A stretch of 64,000 nt of DNA from Eudorina sp. 2006-703-Eu-15 (taxonomy: Eukaryota; Chlorophyta; Chlorophyceae; Chlamydomonadales; Volvocaceae). Shown here one piece after another: positions 12,292 through 25,769 of this stretch; position 1 is the stretch's first letter, and every line of letters starts with the position of its first letter. The stretch spans positions 1,344,620-1,408,619 of the forward strand of contig BDSI01000003.1 of NCBI GenBank assembly GCA_003117195.1, in the 5' to 3' direction. The notes beneath the pieces are model-generated. The model did no database searches. It worked only from the letters and a program-made list of their open reading frames with translations, and had not been told where the DNA came from. The position numbers and the translations under genes are program-made.

Positions 12292-12296
12292 TGTAA
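12292..12296 (+). promoter_or_regulatory. TGTAA polyadenylation motif
   Basis: Volvocine algae use TGTAA as the poly(A) signal. This copy lies 590 bp after the rhodopsin-kinase stop codon, which would give a plausible 3' UTR of about 600 nt. Confidence 0.4.
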
Positions 12297-12559
12297 TAGT
12301 AAAACCTGTGTGTGTGTGGGGGGGAGGAGGATGGTGTGTACGTCATGTGCTTTGGCCACTTTCGACCAGGTCAACGCCTTGCTGACTTTGGTGGTTGTCG
12401 GTTTGGTGTCCGGTTGTGGCTTGGGGGGGGGGTGGGGTCGTTTGGGGGGCCGCCCGGCACCCGGGCTGACTCGGCTGTGGACGGATGATGAGGGGAAGGG
12501 GCGGATGCGCGGAAGGACTGCGGCGGCATACGAATGTGCTTGGATTGATTGTGGGAACG

Positions 12560-12592
<33 letters not shown>

Positions 12593-14323
12593 CCGCGGTC
12601 CGGTTCGGCAGATAACGGAGCTGGCGCGCCCAGCACTGCACTCCCCCCGGACCGCCTCCCCTGGAGCTTCAGGAACGAGTCAGTCCACAGCACCGCTCCG
12701 GACACCGGACGCGAGCTGCGCGGGCGGGCGGGCGGGCGGGTGGACCCGGTGCTCGCTCGGCTGCGGGTGATGACCCGGTGCTCGCTGCGGTGGCACCTGG
12801 CACCGCCGTCATGGCCCCCACGGGAAGTGTACTGTACTTCTGTACCGCACTGCTTTCGGGCATAGGGCTTGGGGGGTTGGCCAGTCTCCCACATACCTAC
12901 GCGAGAGGGGACGGCTATTCGTGGGGGTACCCGAAAACCCTAGGGTATGGGGGGTCAAGGGGTGTGGTCAACCGGGATGTGTTGTAGGAGGGGGAGGGGG
13001 GGTGGGGTCGTTGGGGGCATGGCGATGTTTCTGCTCTGCAAGATGGACAGGCGCGGAGCGGTGGGCGGCTGGGCGCGGGGGTGGGGTGGGGTTGAGTGTG
13101 TGTTTGCGTTGAAAGGGTAAGTTGATGGCTCCAGCGGTAATGAGCTCTGGATTGAGGGACCCACGGGCGCCATCAAACGCAGGTGGGTGGGTGGCGATGC
13201 GCCTGATGCATCCCTGTGGTGGGAGTTGCGGTTCGGGAGGAGATATGGGCAAAACCGATAGCGGGTATACCGCATAGCGGGTGAATCAGAGCTGCAGCAA
13301 GACGGGGTGAGCGGCCGCTCATTCCCGCGTCCCTCGCCGTTCCAATTTCATAGTTTCGAATGTCAAGGAGTTTGCAGGGGGTGTGACATCGGAACGGCAG
13401 CGCCTAAAGAACAATGTCGATGAGGTGTACGGAAGGCGCTCGCCTGTCTCGCCGTCTGTCTGCCTGGTCGGTGACGCCTTTGGGAAGGCCAGCACATGCG
13501 TCGTACCGCGCAGCTGCCGTGTTTTGTACGGACGAGGCCATTGAGGGAGCCCCTTGTGTGTATGCCCCTTGTGTATGCCAGTCTGCAAGTCTTCTGTATC
13601 GGTGTCCTAGCAACGTGCGTTGCTTGCCGAATGCGTGTCTGAATGTGTGTGTGCGCGCGGGTTTTCCTAGGTACGAACACATGCGTTGTGTGCTCGCTGA
13701 AGAAGAGGCTTGTCGCTTTCGCTGTCGGGGGCGCGCGTGTGGAGCTGCGGGGCGCTCTCTCCGATGTGTTCCGTGCGAACCGCGGGCCCCCGTGTGCGCT
13801 CTCTCCGTCGTGCGGTGCAGGGTTACGATGGCTGAATTCATTGCGGGTCGCTACGACGGCCCCGGTATGGCTCTCCTCGCCTGTGTGGTGTTTCTTCTTT
13901 AGGAAGACGAAGACATTCCGTCTGTGGTTTGGGTGAGGGTGGTTCAGATTGATGGCGAAGGTCGTCGAGACCGCCAGAGAACTGCAGCGGACGACCACCT
14001 AGCTGGCGGCGACAGGACTGTGCGGTTCCTTTCTCTTGTGTGTGTGTGTGTGTGTGTACGTGTACGTGTGTGTGTGTGTACGTGTGTGTGTTGTAGTATT
14101 GTGTTGTGCCCTCTCTACATACCTCGTACGCGTACTAAATACGGCAGGTGTGTCGTACGGGTCCGATGTTGACCGAGAGGGCCCTGCGCAAGCTCATATG
14201 GCGGGCGAGAAAAGGAGAGAGGTTGTGTCCATTTTTTGTAATAAGAGAGTGATGCTTTGTGATGTCTCTTTTGGAATGTGCAAGTCAAGAAAAAGTGTTT
14301 TCTGTGCCTGTGCGTTCTCCTTG

Positions 14324-14360
14324 TGTGTAAAAGAAAACTGAGCCGCGAGAAGCGAAGTCT
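14324..14360 (+). repeat. Dispersed repeat, family B copy 3
   Basis: AAAAGAAAACTGAGCCGCGA followed by GAAGCGAAGTC. This is the longest copy of the family in the window and lies outside any recognised gene. Confidence 0.6.
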
Positions 14361-14574
14361 TATTGTGTGTGTGCATGCGTTTGTACACGGCAACAAGACG
14401 AAGATATATGCGGTTGGGTGGCGAGCCAGTCCGGTGGCGAGGCGGCGTGGCGGGTTTACACTCCCACGACCTGATCTGCACCCGGTGCCGGGGGCCTCGC
14501 TCCCCTCTGGGCGAGACGGCTCTGGCAAGAGGCCGTATGCGGCACATTTGAGTCGTGGTGCCGGTCTCGACGTC

Positions 14575-14632
14575 TGGGTCCAGGTGTGTGGGTCCAGGTG
14601 TGTGGGTCCAGGTGTGCGGGTCCAGGTGTGGG
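14575..14632 (+). repeat. 15-bp tandem repeat (GGGTCCAGGTGTGTG)
   Basis: Four near-identical copies. Each contains CAGGTGTG, which resembles a 5' splice site on the plus strand. Confidence 0.85.
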
Positions 14633-17600
14633 GACGCCGCCACACCGCCCTCGCGGCTTCTGTCGGGCCCCCCAAGGTGGAGCGTTGTGGCCACCCGGTG
14701 GAGTGTTGCTGCTTAGTTCCCCTCGACAGGAGTTTCGGGACTGTCTTTCGAAGCGCAAGCTGGTTGGGGGCCGTGGGGCGGTTGGTTGCTGGCAGCAGTG
14801 CGGACCCAAGCCCCGGGGTGACGACTGGCGGCGGGGCGGGGCGGGGCAGAGGGCCGCCATCGAGGAGACCGCCACCCATACACATGCCGCTGCGGACACA
14901 GCACGGAAACTCGGTCGGCACAGGGGAGGGAGGAGGGGACGGGAGGAGGGGACGGGAGGGAGGGCGCATCGCAGGCACCTGAAGTTGCACCGGCGCCGGT
15001 GCACCCACCCACTCCCCCACCGACCCGCGGGCGGGCAGCCCAGAGGGTCCTCCATCCGTCGCATATGCTGGCCGGCACAGCATGAAAAGAAGGGCGTGAG
15101 GGTGTCGCAATGCTCGCGTTGGTGAGGATGACGCAAACGGTGATGGCAAGGGTGGAGGCGGCGGCGGGCGAGCGCAGCGTTCGTGATGAAGCGGGCGTGG
15201 GGTAGTGTGCCGCGGGTGAGGGGCTCGCGGGCATGTGCGCTCAAGACAGTGATGTCAACGTCCGCGAGGGGGGTCTGAAATCTTCAAGGCCCACTTTCGT
15301 CGAGCGACGGCCGCTGTTCGGGTTGTGCTCGTGATGGATCTGACGACACGGCCCGGCCTTTCGACTTCTCGTGTGTACAGCATTGTGCAAGTACGGCAAT
15401 GTGCTAGTACGGTGCGTGCTGCGTGATGTGATGTGGTGGGCTGCACGCTCTTCAGTCCTATCATATTGGCGTTGGGGTTCAGGGTAGGCGCTCGATTGGA
15501 TCCTCCTTGTAAAGCCTGTCACCGGCCCGGTCTCCTGATTTGGGTGGGATGCGCACGGGCCATGACCGGGGTATATCCTGTTTTCCCTCCCTAGGGCGAG
15601 GGCTGCCCACGTCAACACCATATGGGTGTCGGGTGTCGGCACAACACTGTTCGTTCGGGTTGGAGGAGCGCCACGTGCTGCCGCCCACCTTTACCGAAGT
15701 GCCAATCATCCTAAGCGAGTACAGCGTCCTTACTCACTCTGGAAACCCCGGCACCCTTTGACGCTGCCATCCCTCAAGAGGGATTCCCTCGCAAAAGCGA
15801 CTGCGGCACATGACCGTGCGCCGCCGAGAGCCTTCAGGGCCCAACGGACCTATATGGGCCGCGCTCGGTGGCTGCCGCCGCCACCGCCCCGAAACCCACT
15901 GGCTGTACGATGGAACCCTCGCAATGGTCCAACGGGATGAACTTCCCATCCAGCCTCCCTGACAATCAGCCCCCGCGGCCCGCGGGCCAGACAGCAAGTC
16001 GCGGGGGCAACCCAGGCCAAACACAAAACGCAACATCGCGCATTCCCGCATCCTGAACTCCCTCTGATTTACGGTATCCGGTATCTACGGTATCTCCACC
16101 TTCCACCCGTCTCCACTGGCTGCGGCCCCGGCCTGCGGGTGCGGACAGCCGCTGACGGCCGCACAAACCCTCCCGTCTTCGTGTCGACCACCCGTCACTT
16201 CTTTCGACACCATCACCCTACACAACTAAACAACCACACAACACAACTAAACAACCACACAAAAACGATGGGCAGCGATGCAACCAGCCCGGTCAGGGCA
16301 TGCTGCTGCTGCTGCGAGAGGACACGCCCTCTGGAAATTTCCATGAGAGAGTGAGCGCCTCCCCAGCCCACCCAGGCACACACCGGCGAGCGGCAGCAAC
16401 CCTCCCCAGCAGCAGCACGCCGTTCCCGTGCTCGGGCGTTCCGATTGGATTGCGCGCGCCTCCAATGCCGTGACGCAACGTACACTGTCTACAACTCTAC
16501 TGCACTGCCGTACCGTACGAAAGCACCATAACCGCATGGCGGGGTGCGACCAACAGAGCGCAGCCGCGCTGCCGGAATGGAGAGTTCCCCAGCCATTCAT
16601 CTAGAATACGGTGGATCTCGCCGGCGACGCGCTCCCTCCATGCGCCCCACTTCGAGCAAGACTGCAGCGTGCGGTCTCGTGTCTCCGAACGACAGACCGC
16701 AAGAATCCAACCGCGGCATCGGAGAATAACAGGCGCCGCAGACCTTCACGCGAAACACGAGCGAAGAAAACAGCAACAGCAGCATTGAAGCGGAGGAATG
16801 CTTGACCAGACAAACATCAGACAAGCCGATGTTTCAGTGTTGGTTTGGGGAAACAAGGACCCGTCCCGCCTGCCAGGCGGCTCCACCGGCTTTGGTGCCC
16901 CAGTAAATGGAGAGCGCAAGGGGACTGGGAAAAACCCATGCTGCTCTAAGGGACCAAACCTGGACGTACAGTGTACGACACATAGCGAGTACCAAAACTC
17001 CTCCTCGTCTGCCTCTTTCTCCTCCTCCCTTTATGATGCATATATTATTCTTCCGCATACTCGTCCGCCGCGCGCGGGCGACCTGGTGTGCACGGCAGCA
17101 TCGGAGGCGCAACAGGCCCCAGCAGCACACCCGGCCAATCAGCCGCAAACGGCGCACGCAGGCGCCGCCAACAAAAACGACATGACCTAGTCGCAATGCA
17201 ACACGATTCATCCGAAATGCGTAACTAGAATTCATCCATGAACTCTATCTAACGAACAACTTCATCGTCTAGAGCTCCGGGCCTGACAGGCCCCCGCCCG
17301 ATCCCCACCTCCTTCCGAGAGCCCCCTCCCGGTAGGTTACCCATCCAGTCTCTCATATAAACTGCTGCGCGGCTTGAACGACGCAATGGGCAGTCGATCG
17401 GCCGTTCAGCAACCGTTATCCAATGGCCACGAAACTGCCACAAAACACGAATCCGGAAAAACCCATAACCCAAACGACGACTACGACCTTGACCGTCCCG
17501 TCCGTGCACTGCTCCAGGGGCAGGCAGTTCGATGCCGACCCCTCCCTCGTACCAGTACCAGCGAGCGCTCATGCACGCAAGCACATGCAGCGCGGGGACC

Positions 17601-18288
17601 TCCCTACCGCGCCCGGCCTCCCGTCTGGTCGGCCCGCAAGACCTCTTCCGCAATCCCCAATCCGGGGAATCCGGAGGTCCGGATCCGATCCGATCCGATC
17701 CGATCGGCGCAGACTTGCGCGCAGCTGGACGGGCTGAACGGCCCACCCGCTGACACATCAACAACTCCGATTCATTCCAACTCAACAACAACAAAACGCA
17801 GAAACGAGCAATCCACATGTCGTTCCCTTCCCTACTTCACTGCAACACACCCTAGACTCCCCCAAGTCCTCGCAAGTCGTGTCTCTCGGTTTATTTTAAC
17901 CCTAGACTCCCCCAAAGCGCAACGCCATACTGTGCAGCGGTTCCCCAACTTTGCAGCACGACCGACCACAGACACTGCAAGGAAGTAGCGACCGCGGCAG
18001 CCACACTTGCACCACGACTGAGCGCTGTTGCTGTGCTGTAACTCGATAAGGGTGGAGAAATCGAAATGAGAAAGTGACTGGGAAACTCACTTTCGCCTCC
18101 GCCGCCGCTCGGCATAGTCCCGGTGGCTACCCGCGCGCAGAAACCCGCGGCCACCTGCGCCCGCGGAGCCACGCCGCAGGGACTTCGGCCCTTCGGTGGT
18201 ATTGCACCCGTCCCACTGCGCTGCGTTGCTGCTCAGCGCAACCATTGTCGTCTTCGAATTCGCAATACCAACAAATACCGACAAGCCG

Positions 18289-19560
18289 CTAGATCCAGGC
18301 AGGTCCACTACCTCCCGCCTGCCGCCCCGCCGCGGACAGAAACCGCCCGCAGCCCCCACGCCGGCTGCCGCGTCGCCGGGGCCCGAAAGCGTGCGCGGCC
18401 GCGCCTACCTCAAAGAGCACCACCCGATCCGCGGAGGCTGGAGGCGACGAATCGTCAACGTCCCATGCGCTGCCCGCAGTCGCATGCACCCTGCCTGCCA
18501 TCCTAGGACCCTGGGCCGGGCTGGCAGCACCCGCCGCCGCGCCCTGCATGACGACGGCGATCGCCGCCGCCGCAGTCCCGTGCCCAGCCGCCGCCGTCAT
18601 CTGCGATGATGATGATGATGCGCGGTGCGCTGGGCTGTAGCACGCGCCCGCAGCAGTAGCCGCCGCCGCCGCCGCCGCGATGGCGGCGACGCTGGCCGCG
18701 GGGCGAAGCCCCGTCGCGCTGTGGGCGGACGTCGCGGCGGCGAAGCCGGCATCGCCGCAACTGGCCGCGGTTGCTACGTCGTCGGTGGCGGCGGTGGAGG
18801 CTGGGGCAGCAGCCCAGGCCTGCTGCTGCTGCTGCACCTGGCGTCCAACAGAGGATGTGAGTGTGGACTGCGGCTGCGGTTGAGCGGGTTTGGGTTGCGC
18901 CGGCGGTGGTGATGACGACTGCGCGGCGGGCATGTTGTGTCCCGCCGCCCGTGCCGCATCTGCGAATCCGCGCGCCACCGTGGGCGCCAGGTTCCGCGTC
19001 ACGTTGTCCCGGTACAGCTTGAGCTGCGATGCGGAGGGGCATTCGGAGGGGCATTCGGAGGGGCATTCGGAGGGGCATTCGGAGGGGCATTCGGAGGGGC
19101 ATTCGGAGGGGCATTCGGAGGGGGATGCGGAGGGGGATGCGGAGGGGCATTCGGAGGGGCATTCGGAGGGGGATGCGGAGGGGGATGCGGAGGGGGATGC
19201 GGAGGGGCATTCGGAGGGGGCATTCGGACAGGGGTCGGTCTGTGGCAGGGGTGCCGCTGCCGCGGGAAGGGGAAACGACGAAGGCGAGGTCGCCTACAGG
19301 TTGGGGCGCTGACCAGGCCAAGCTCGACAAGTGTCACTTTGCTGAGCGGACAAGCAGAGTAAACCCAACGCTAAGGTAGGTTGACGCACCTGCTTGACAT
19401 TGAAGGGCAGGGCCTGGGGGAGGCGCGCCGGCAGCTCCTTCGGGGGACAAGGCCCGACCAGGACACGGTACGTCACTGCATCTTGAAGCCGGTTCCTGAC
19501 GATTGACTCATCCATGCCAACCAGATCTATGAAGTCAAGGCCCGATGAAGCTGGGATTAT
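18289..19560 (-). CDS. Unrecognised protein fragment, two exons
   Basis: Exon 19390-19560 (acceptor CTCTGCAG, donor CAG|GTGCGT) encodes 57 residues including GLDFIDLVGMDESIVRN and PCPPKELPARLPQALPF. It joins in phase to an exon beginning at 19023 (acceptor CATCGCAG) that starts LKLYRDNVTRNLAP and then turns into Ala/Ser/Gln-rich sequence. The second exon either runs to a stop at 18289 or splices out at GAG|GTAGGC (exon end 18409). Upstream exons are needed, because the 19560 end is an acceptor, not a start, but I could not place them. No family is recognised. The two-exon join is supported by codon character and phase only. Confidence 0.45.
19024..19232 (-). repeat. 12-bp tandem repeat inside an intron, ending at the acceptor
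   Basis: About 17 copies of GGGGCATTCGGA / GGGGGATGCGGA (plus strand). On the minus strand the array ends in CCTCCGCATCGCAG, the 3' splice site of the exon at 19023. All six frames stay open, which creates long artefactual ORFs. Confidence 0.9.
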
Positions 19561-22546
19561 CTGCAGAGGCTCGTCCCGTGGTGACAGGGGAGCGCACTGG
19601 GTTGCGCCGGCTGCAAGTTGAACCCATACAAGAAACGTGGCATATACGAGTTAGCATCCGATGCCACGAGAACAGCGGAGGCTGACCAGCTATATACAAA
19701 CGGTATTTGTCATACAGCAAGCGTCGCCCTGATTGTTCAAAGAGTTTCCGTACCATTCACATTATCGAGCAATACATTATAGCAAGGATTTACGACTTGA
19801 AGGTCAGAGCCCGTCGCCTCTGGCCCCACGTCTCGTAGCACCCTCCCGACGAAGGCATGGCATTGCTGTATTGGCTTCGGCACAGATATTAAGCGACACG
19901 CCTCTTACCTTCGCTGCTTGGCCGTGCGAGCACGGCTCCCGAGCTGGCCGCCGGAATAGTAATTCGGCCTTGCCGAAACGCATATCCTGAGGAGCGCCCG
20001 CAACACGGGCCCCGGTAGCTGATCAACATTCTTACACCGAAAGCGAAGACAACACAGGACGGGACAGTGCTTTGCGGGACAACGACCGTCACCTCCTAAA
20101 AGAGGTATGGCCTACTCTGTTTCCAATTATGTATAGCCTAGCAATCTGACCACCATCCAGGAATTACGCACATTATCTGCAGCCCTATCGGGCGAGATTG
20201 TGGCCGAGAGAATCATCGTACATCGTGACTTCCCCGTCAGCTGAGCACGAGCCTCTGCAAGCCCAAGACCAGCTATTGCGCAAGTCAATGTCTCAATTAG
20301 TGATTGTGAATGTCTCATGCACAGTGCATTTTGGTGGTGGGGCCAAAGTCTTTGGCATCTGACGCTGACGAGGATTGACGAGGAATGGTCCTGCATGGCA
20401 TTCGGACAAGTGACCGCAATTATTAAAACATACATAGATGTATTTGATTGAATTATTGATGGGTACTCGGATGGTCTGTGCTGGACTTCAGGGACCAGGC
20501 GATTAGCAGAACGTTCATGCCCGTTGAACTTGGACGATATCCAAGATGCACGCGTCTTTGCCATGACACTGAGAAAGGAAAGAGCAGCTCACACCCAAAG
20601 TCGCCACCGCCACCACTAAAGTATCCGACGCCGCTTCGACACCATTTCCAAGACAAAGGCGACAGCCGACCTAGAACCGCCCAATTCACAGCGCAGGTAG
20701 TGGGGGGCATGAAAAGGACGGCGCCAGGCCGACTCCCGGTCGCCATCAGCGCTGTGGCGCTGCCGAGTCGCACGCGGAACCAGTGACCCATGGGGCGTAA
20801 ACTTGTGACACGAGCGGTCAGATCTTCGAGCGGCGCAGTGGCGCCGCTGGTGTCGCCTACCGGTCACCTGAGCACGACATGCAAACACACCATCGCCGAT
20901 AATGCGTTACTCGCGCACACACACGCGCACGTGCACGCGTCCCCGGTACGACACTCGATAACCCGACTTGGGGCATGACCCCGAAAAGGGACGTGGAATT
21001 CGCACGAGAGAAACGAGATACCGTGGAGGGAGGGAGGGAGGGAGGGAGGGAGGGAGAGACGCCGAAGCCTCACGCGGAGGTCGGTCGGTGGGTCGCCGGA
21101 TGGCAAAACCCTTCGTACATCTAACGACAGTACGACAATGAATACCATGCGCTGGGCCGGTTCGCCGGGGGCGTCGGTCTTCAGAGTGTCGCCGCCTCGG
21201 GTCGTCCAGGCGCGGCGCCGTCGGCGCCGCCCGCTGGTGATGTCCTGGCGGTTGGCGCCCGCCTCCTCCCCGCTCAAGCGCCCATATGGTGGGGGCCGGC
21301 CCGGTGCGGCACCTCATGTCCCCCCCACACCCAAAACTGCCGCCGCCATCCATCGTTCCAAGATCCCAAACACCGTCTCGAACTCTCGATGGACCACGGG
21401 CGGCGCATCCGTACATCCGTACAAGCACGCCCTCTCCTCAGATTGGTGACAGTAACGCCCACAGCGGCAGATGCGTCATACACGCGTGTAAATCCCCCCC
21501 CCTCGAGCTACCGCATCCATACCGGTATGCACGCACTTTGGTGGTGCCGACACAAACCTCTCAGCGGCCCCCCGGCCCGCCGCGCGCCCCCTCTTTTATA
21601 GTACACCCACACCCACACCCACACCCACATCCCACGTACCGATACCGATACCGATACCGATACCCATCCCAAGCCTCTGGGCAAGACGCTCGCTGTACTT
21701 CCGACTCGCTTCCCTCACGCGTCAATCCCCGACCTCCGCCCCGACCTCCGCACCTATCAACATCTCAGTCGACTCGCTGGCCCATCGCGCGAATTGGCTG
21801 CATCCAATTTTCCCCCGGATGTTTCCCCCTAAGGTGACAAAGACGTACACGAGGCTGCACTGCAGCCCGCACGTCCTCTCTCTCGCTGTGTCTGACCCGC
21901 CCGCCCGCGTTGTCGGAGTCAGCGACCTCGGTGGGGGATCTGATTGGAGCCTCGGTCGGAGGTCTGGTCGGAGGTGGTCTGGGGCCCGACAGCAGTGGCG
22001 GGTGGCTCGCAACCGCGACCCACACCCGACGAGACAGTCCCGTACGCGGTACGGGGGATAAAGGACGAGCAAGCGGACTAGAGGACGAGCAAGCGGACTA
22101 AAGGACGAGCAAGCGGACTAAAGGACGAGCAAGCGGACTAAAGGACGAGCAAGCGGACTAAAGGACGAGCAAGCGGACTTAAGGACGGGCACGCCCACCC
22201 ACCCTATGCCCCTCCTCTCCTGGCTGATTCAAGCGACGCCACCCCCACCCGGCATCAGCTTTTGCAGAACTGCACCCCCGACGTGTTTGCCCCCAGTCGA
22301 CCTCCGCACGTCTCCGCTGTGCCGACCAGCGCCCTCGCCGCCCTCTCAGCAGAACAGAGCCAACGTTGCATGGCCCGCATGCCCAACGGCCTGCAACCCC
22401 CTAACGACCCTGCGCGGTCGCCGGGCCTTATCTCCCCTCCATTCCGCGTGCCTCCCTGCACACAACGGCCAACGGTCAGTTGATGACGACTCATCACTCC
22501 CCGTCATCGGTCCTTAGCAATCCATCCTCAAGTCATCCATCCTTGG
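19561..22546. other. 3 kb without a recognised gene
   Basis: Contains GGGA repeats at 21015-21056, CACACC and GATACC runs at 21601-21667, and a 20-bp tandem array at 22050-22185. It should include the 3' UTR of the TPR gene on the minus strand. I saw no TGTAA motif there, and no motif-bearing ORF. Confidence 0.4.
22050..22185 (+). repeat. 20-bp tandem repeat (AAGGACGAGCAAGCGGACTA)
   Basis: About seven head-to-tail copies, nearly identical, downstream of the TPR gene. Confidence 0.95.
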
Positions 22547-25500
22547 TTATAAGTCTTCGTCCTCCTCTTCTTCAGACTCCTCGTCAGGGCCCCTATGGCC
22601 CCTTGGGTACCGGACGGTCCGCCGCAAGGAGGCGCGGGCGAGGGCGGTGTCCATGGGAGGCGGGTCCGACGACCCGCCCCCCTCCTCCTCCTCCTCCTCC
22701 ATCGCCTCCTCCAGCTCCCCAAGGCGGTTGCTGACGCGCGTGGTGGCGGGGTGGTACGGCCCGTACATTTCGACGTACAGATCCATGACTGCGCGGTACA
22801 GCTCCAGCGCCTCGCCGTACTCCCGCAAGCCGTGATTGAGCGCCGCGAGGCTCAGCATGCAGCCCGCCGTGACCACGTGGTTCCTGCCGTACACTGTCGT
22901 ATAGCTCTGCGGGGAAAAGATAAAGAGAAGCTATCAGTCAGCGCGTGATCTCTCGTTTGGCCGCGGAACAACACAAACTACGACACATCCGGTCTTCCTG
23001 GGAGACCTCACCAAGAACGGTTTCGTGTACGGTACGGTTTCGGAGCCGTTGGCCGACGTTATGTCGACCAAACCAAACCCAAACGAACCCAAACGGCGAT
23101 GTAAACGATGAAACGGTGGAGAGCCCCCCCAGACGGCCCCGCTCCCCCTGCCCCCTGACCTGCAGGGCGCTGCGGTACAATATCCTAGCCGCCTGGGATT
23201 TGCCGCACGCTGCCTTGAGCCTGGCCAGTTGGTGCGTGGCTTTGGCCTGCGAGAAGACCCACGGGTCGGTGCGGGATGGATCAGCGGGCGGGAGGAGGGA
23301 GGCCGGCGGCCCCTGGCGGCGGTGAGCAGGGCCGGCTGCGCTTTCGAAACGGGACAGCTTCACGGTGCTGCGACGCGGCCAGGCCCAGTACGACACGGTA
23401 CGGCACGACAGGTCGCCAACCCCGCCGCCAACGCAAGTCCTCCCCCCCGTGCCCGCCCGGGGCACCCCGGTCGGCCACTCAGCTCAGTGCTGTTGTTCCT
23501 GTTTCCGCCCCACCGCGGCCCGCGGCCCGCGCCCCTACGGTATCGCGAGCCCGCCGGCAGCGCCCCATGGGTGGTGGGTCGCATCCCAACCCGCGACGCG
23601 TGGCCAGGTCTACGTTCCAGGCATGTGCTACCAGTTCGCTATATATTCCTTGGAATTTCGCAGATCTCTAAACCTAAACCCTAACTCCCTCCCGCTTAGA
23701 ACTCACACGCAGCTCCTCCCGCTTCAAGGCCGTCAGGGTCCGTACGGCAGCCGCCGGCGGCTGTCCCGCCGTCGCCGCCCCGAACCCAACAGGCGAGGAC
23801 GTGTACGACGGCTGCGCCGCCAGCAGGGAGCCTCCGCCGCTGCTCGTAGTCCCCACAGGCGACCCGGACCCAGTGCCGTACAACGAGCTGATGACGGTCG
23901 CGGCGCCGCCACCTCCGCCTCCGCTGCTCCGAAGGCCGCTGGCGAGGAGATTCGGCGAGGATGCCGACCCGGGGCCGAGGCCGCCGACGGCGCCGCCGCC
24001 CACGCGGCCGCCGCGAGACACCGCCGCCGCCGTCGTCGTCGTCGTCGTCGCCGCCTCGTCCTCGTCCTCCAGCAGACGAGCAAGTGAGACCTTTTGTGGG
24101 AAAATGGATAGCGACATTATTATTATAAGGATGGATTGCGACGTGAGGTAGATGGTTACGCCCGTAATGCGATGCACCGTATTGTAATTGACGCAGGTCG
24201 GATACGTAACACACATACACCCACACAGTTGGTGCTTGGTTGCGGTCGGGCGGGTCTCTCATCTAAACACACACAGTCACCACGCGCTGGCCTTCGCTTT
24301 TCGCGGCTCGGTTTCCTTATGTACGCTCACAATGTACGCGACGCTCTCAGTGCGCCTCTCGAACACGCACGAGCATCAACACCCACACATAACGCCCACG
24401 GAGCTCATTACCGCCTCCAAACCCCCCCACCCTCACCCGAAGCATCTTCCTCGCCTCCTTGCCACGTCCCAGAGCCGCCAGGCAAACCGCCAAATCGATG
24501 GCGGAGCCCACCACCACCTCACTCGCCGGCCGCCGCCGCGCCACGCTCCCCGACGCAGCCCGCTGCAGCAACGGCAGCGCCTCGTCGTACCTGCCGTACA
24601 TGTGTGTGTGTGCACGTGAGGGTTTGTGTGAAGGTGAGTGAGCGTTTGTGGGTGGAACAATGCGCACGGACCAGAAAACAGCAACGATTACCCAATGGGA
24701 CCACACTGGGAAGCATTTGAGGGCGGGACCTTGGTCCTGCAGATCGAGCAGTACGACAGGACGAGCAAGTGCCGGACAGACGCGACCGACGGTCCGGACC
24801 ATCCGCGACACACCTTTTCGCTGCTGGGACGACTTCAGACCCCACCCGTCCCCTTACAAAATGCGCCTGCAAACTGATGTGTGATGTCTGATGAACGATA
24901 ATCGCGGGTCACCGCGGGACCATTTCGTCCCCTCGTCCTTCACCCTCGTCCTTCACCTTCAGCGTCGTGAGACAGTGGACCGGACACCCAGCTCCGCTGC
25001 ACGGCTACGGCTACGGCTACGGCTACGGCTGCGGCTACGGCTCAACGAAGCCGGTGCTAAGCGCCTGACCCCCTGTGCGTGGAGAGCGGCGGCGTGCCGC
25101 CGGCTCTGCCGGCTCCGCCGCCGCCGCCGCGGCGCAGCGCGTGCTCAGCCCTTACCTGCCCTCCGCCGCGAGAGCCGCCGCCAGTCCCTGCCGCGCCGTC
25201 AGCGTCTCCTCATTATCCTGTCCCAGGAAGCGTTCCAGCACCGTCGCTGCGCCCCGCAGCAAACTCGCCGCCTCCTCCGCCCCGCCGGGCCCATCCGCCC
25301 CGGCGGCCCCCGGCGCCGCCGCCGAGCTGCCGCCGCCGCCGCCTGGCGGCTGCCACGGCGCCGACGGCGAATGCGGCCCCAGCCGCGTACGGCTGGGAGA
25401 CGCCGCGGAGCGGAGCAGGCCCGCTCCCCACGATCCCGTCGGGCCGCCGGACAGGACTCCGCCGACGGGGGCGCTGGCGGCGGTGGGGAGCCCGTTGCTG

Positions 25501-25735
25501 GCGGCGGCGGCGGCGGCGGCGGCGCGCTCGGCTGCCGCCACCTCTCCGCCCGGCGGCGTCAAGGAGAGCGGCGGCGGCGGCGGCGCACAGCCGGCATTGC
25601 AAGTCAGAGCACGGCGGCTCCTGAAGGTGCCGTCGCCGCCGCCGCCGCCGCCGCCGCGGCCGCCGTCGACGCCGCGGCCGCCCTCCCTGGAGCCACCCAC
25701 AGTCTCTGGCCCGGAACCACAGCGAGCCGTCATGG

Positions 25736-25769
<34 letters not shown>

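Larger units (their letters stand above)
12300..18288. other. 6 kb without a recognised gene
   Basis: I found no family motif or phase-consistent exon chain here on either strand. It holds simple repeats: TGTC at 12557-12592, GT runs at 14036-14092, a family B copy at 14324-14360, a 15-bp tandem repeat at 14575-14632, and a 21-bp duplication at 16222-16261. The stretch 15470-16060 has protein-like composition in several frames but no motif I can name, so it could be old transposon sequence. Genes without recognisable domains cannot be excluded. Confidence 0.4.

Noticed and set aside
12300..18288. Long minus-strand ORF at 14115-15149 as a gene
   Set aside because: It spans a 15-bp tandem repeat, is Pro/His/Thr-rich and has neither motif nor splice context.
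19992..20244. Possible two-exon plus-strand ORF ending ALSGEIVAERIIVHRDF
   Set aside because: The implied intron is only 56 bp, the upstream acceptor is weak and no family is recognised. The HRD string resembles a kinase loop only by chance.
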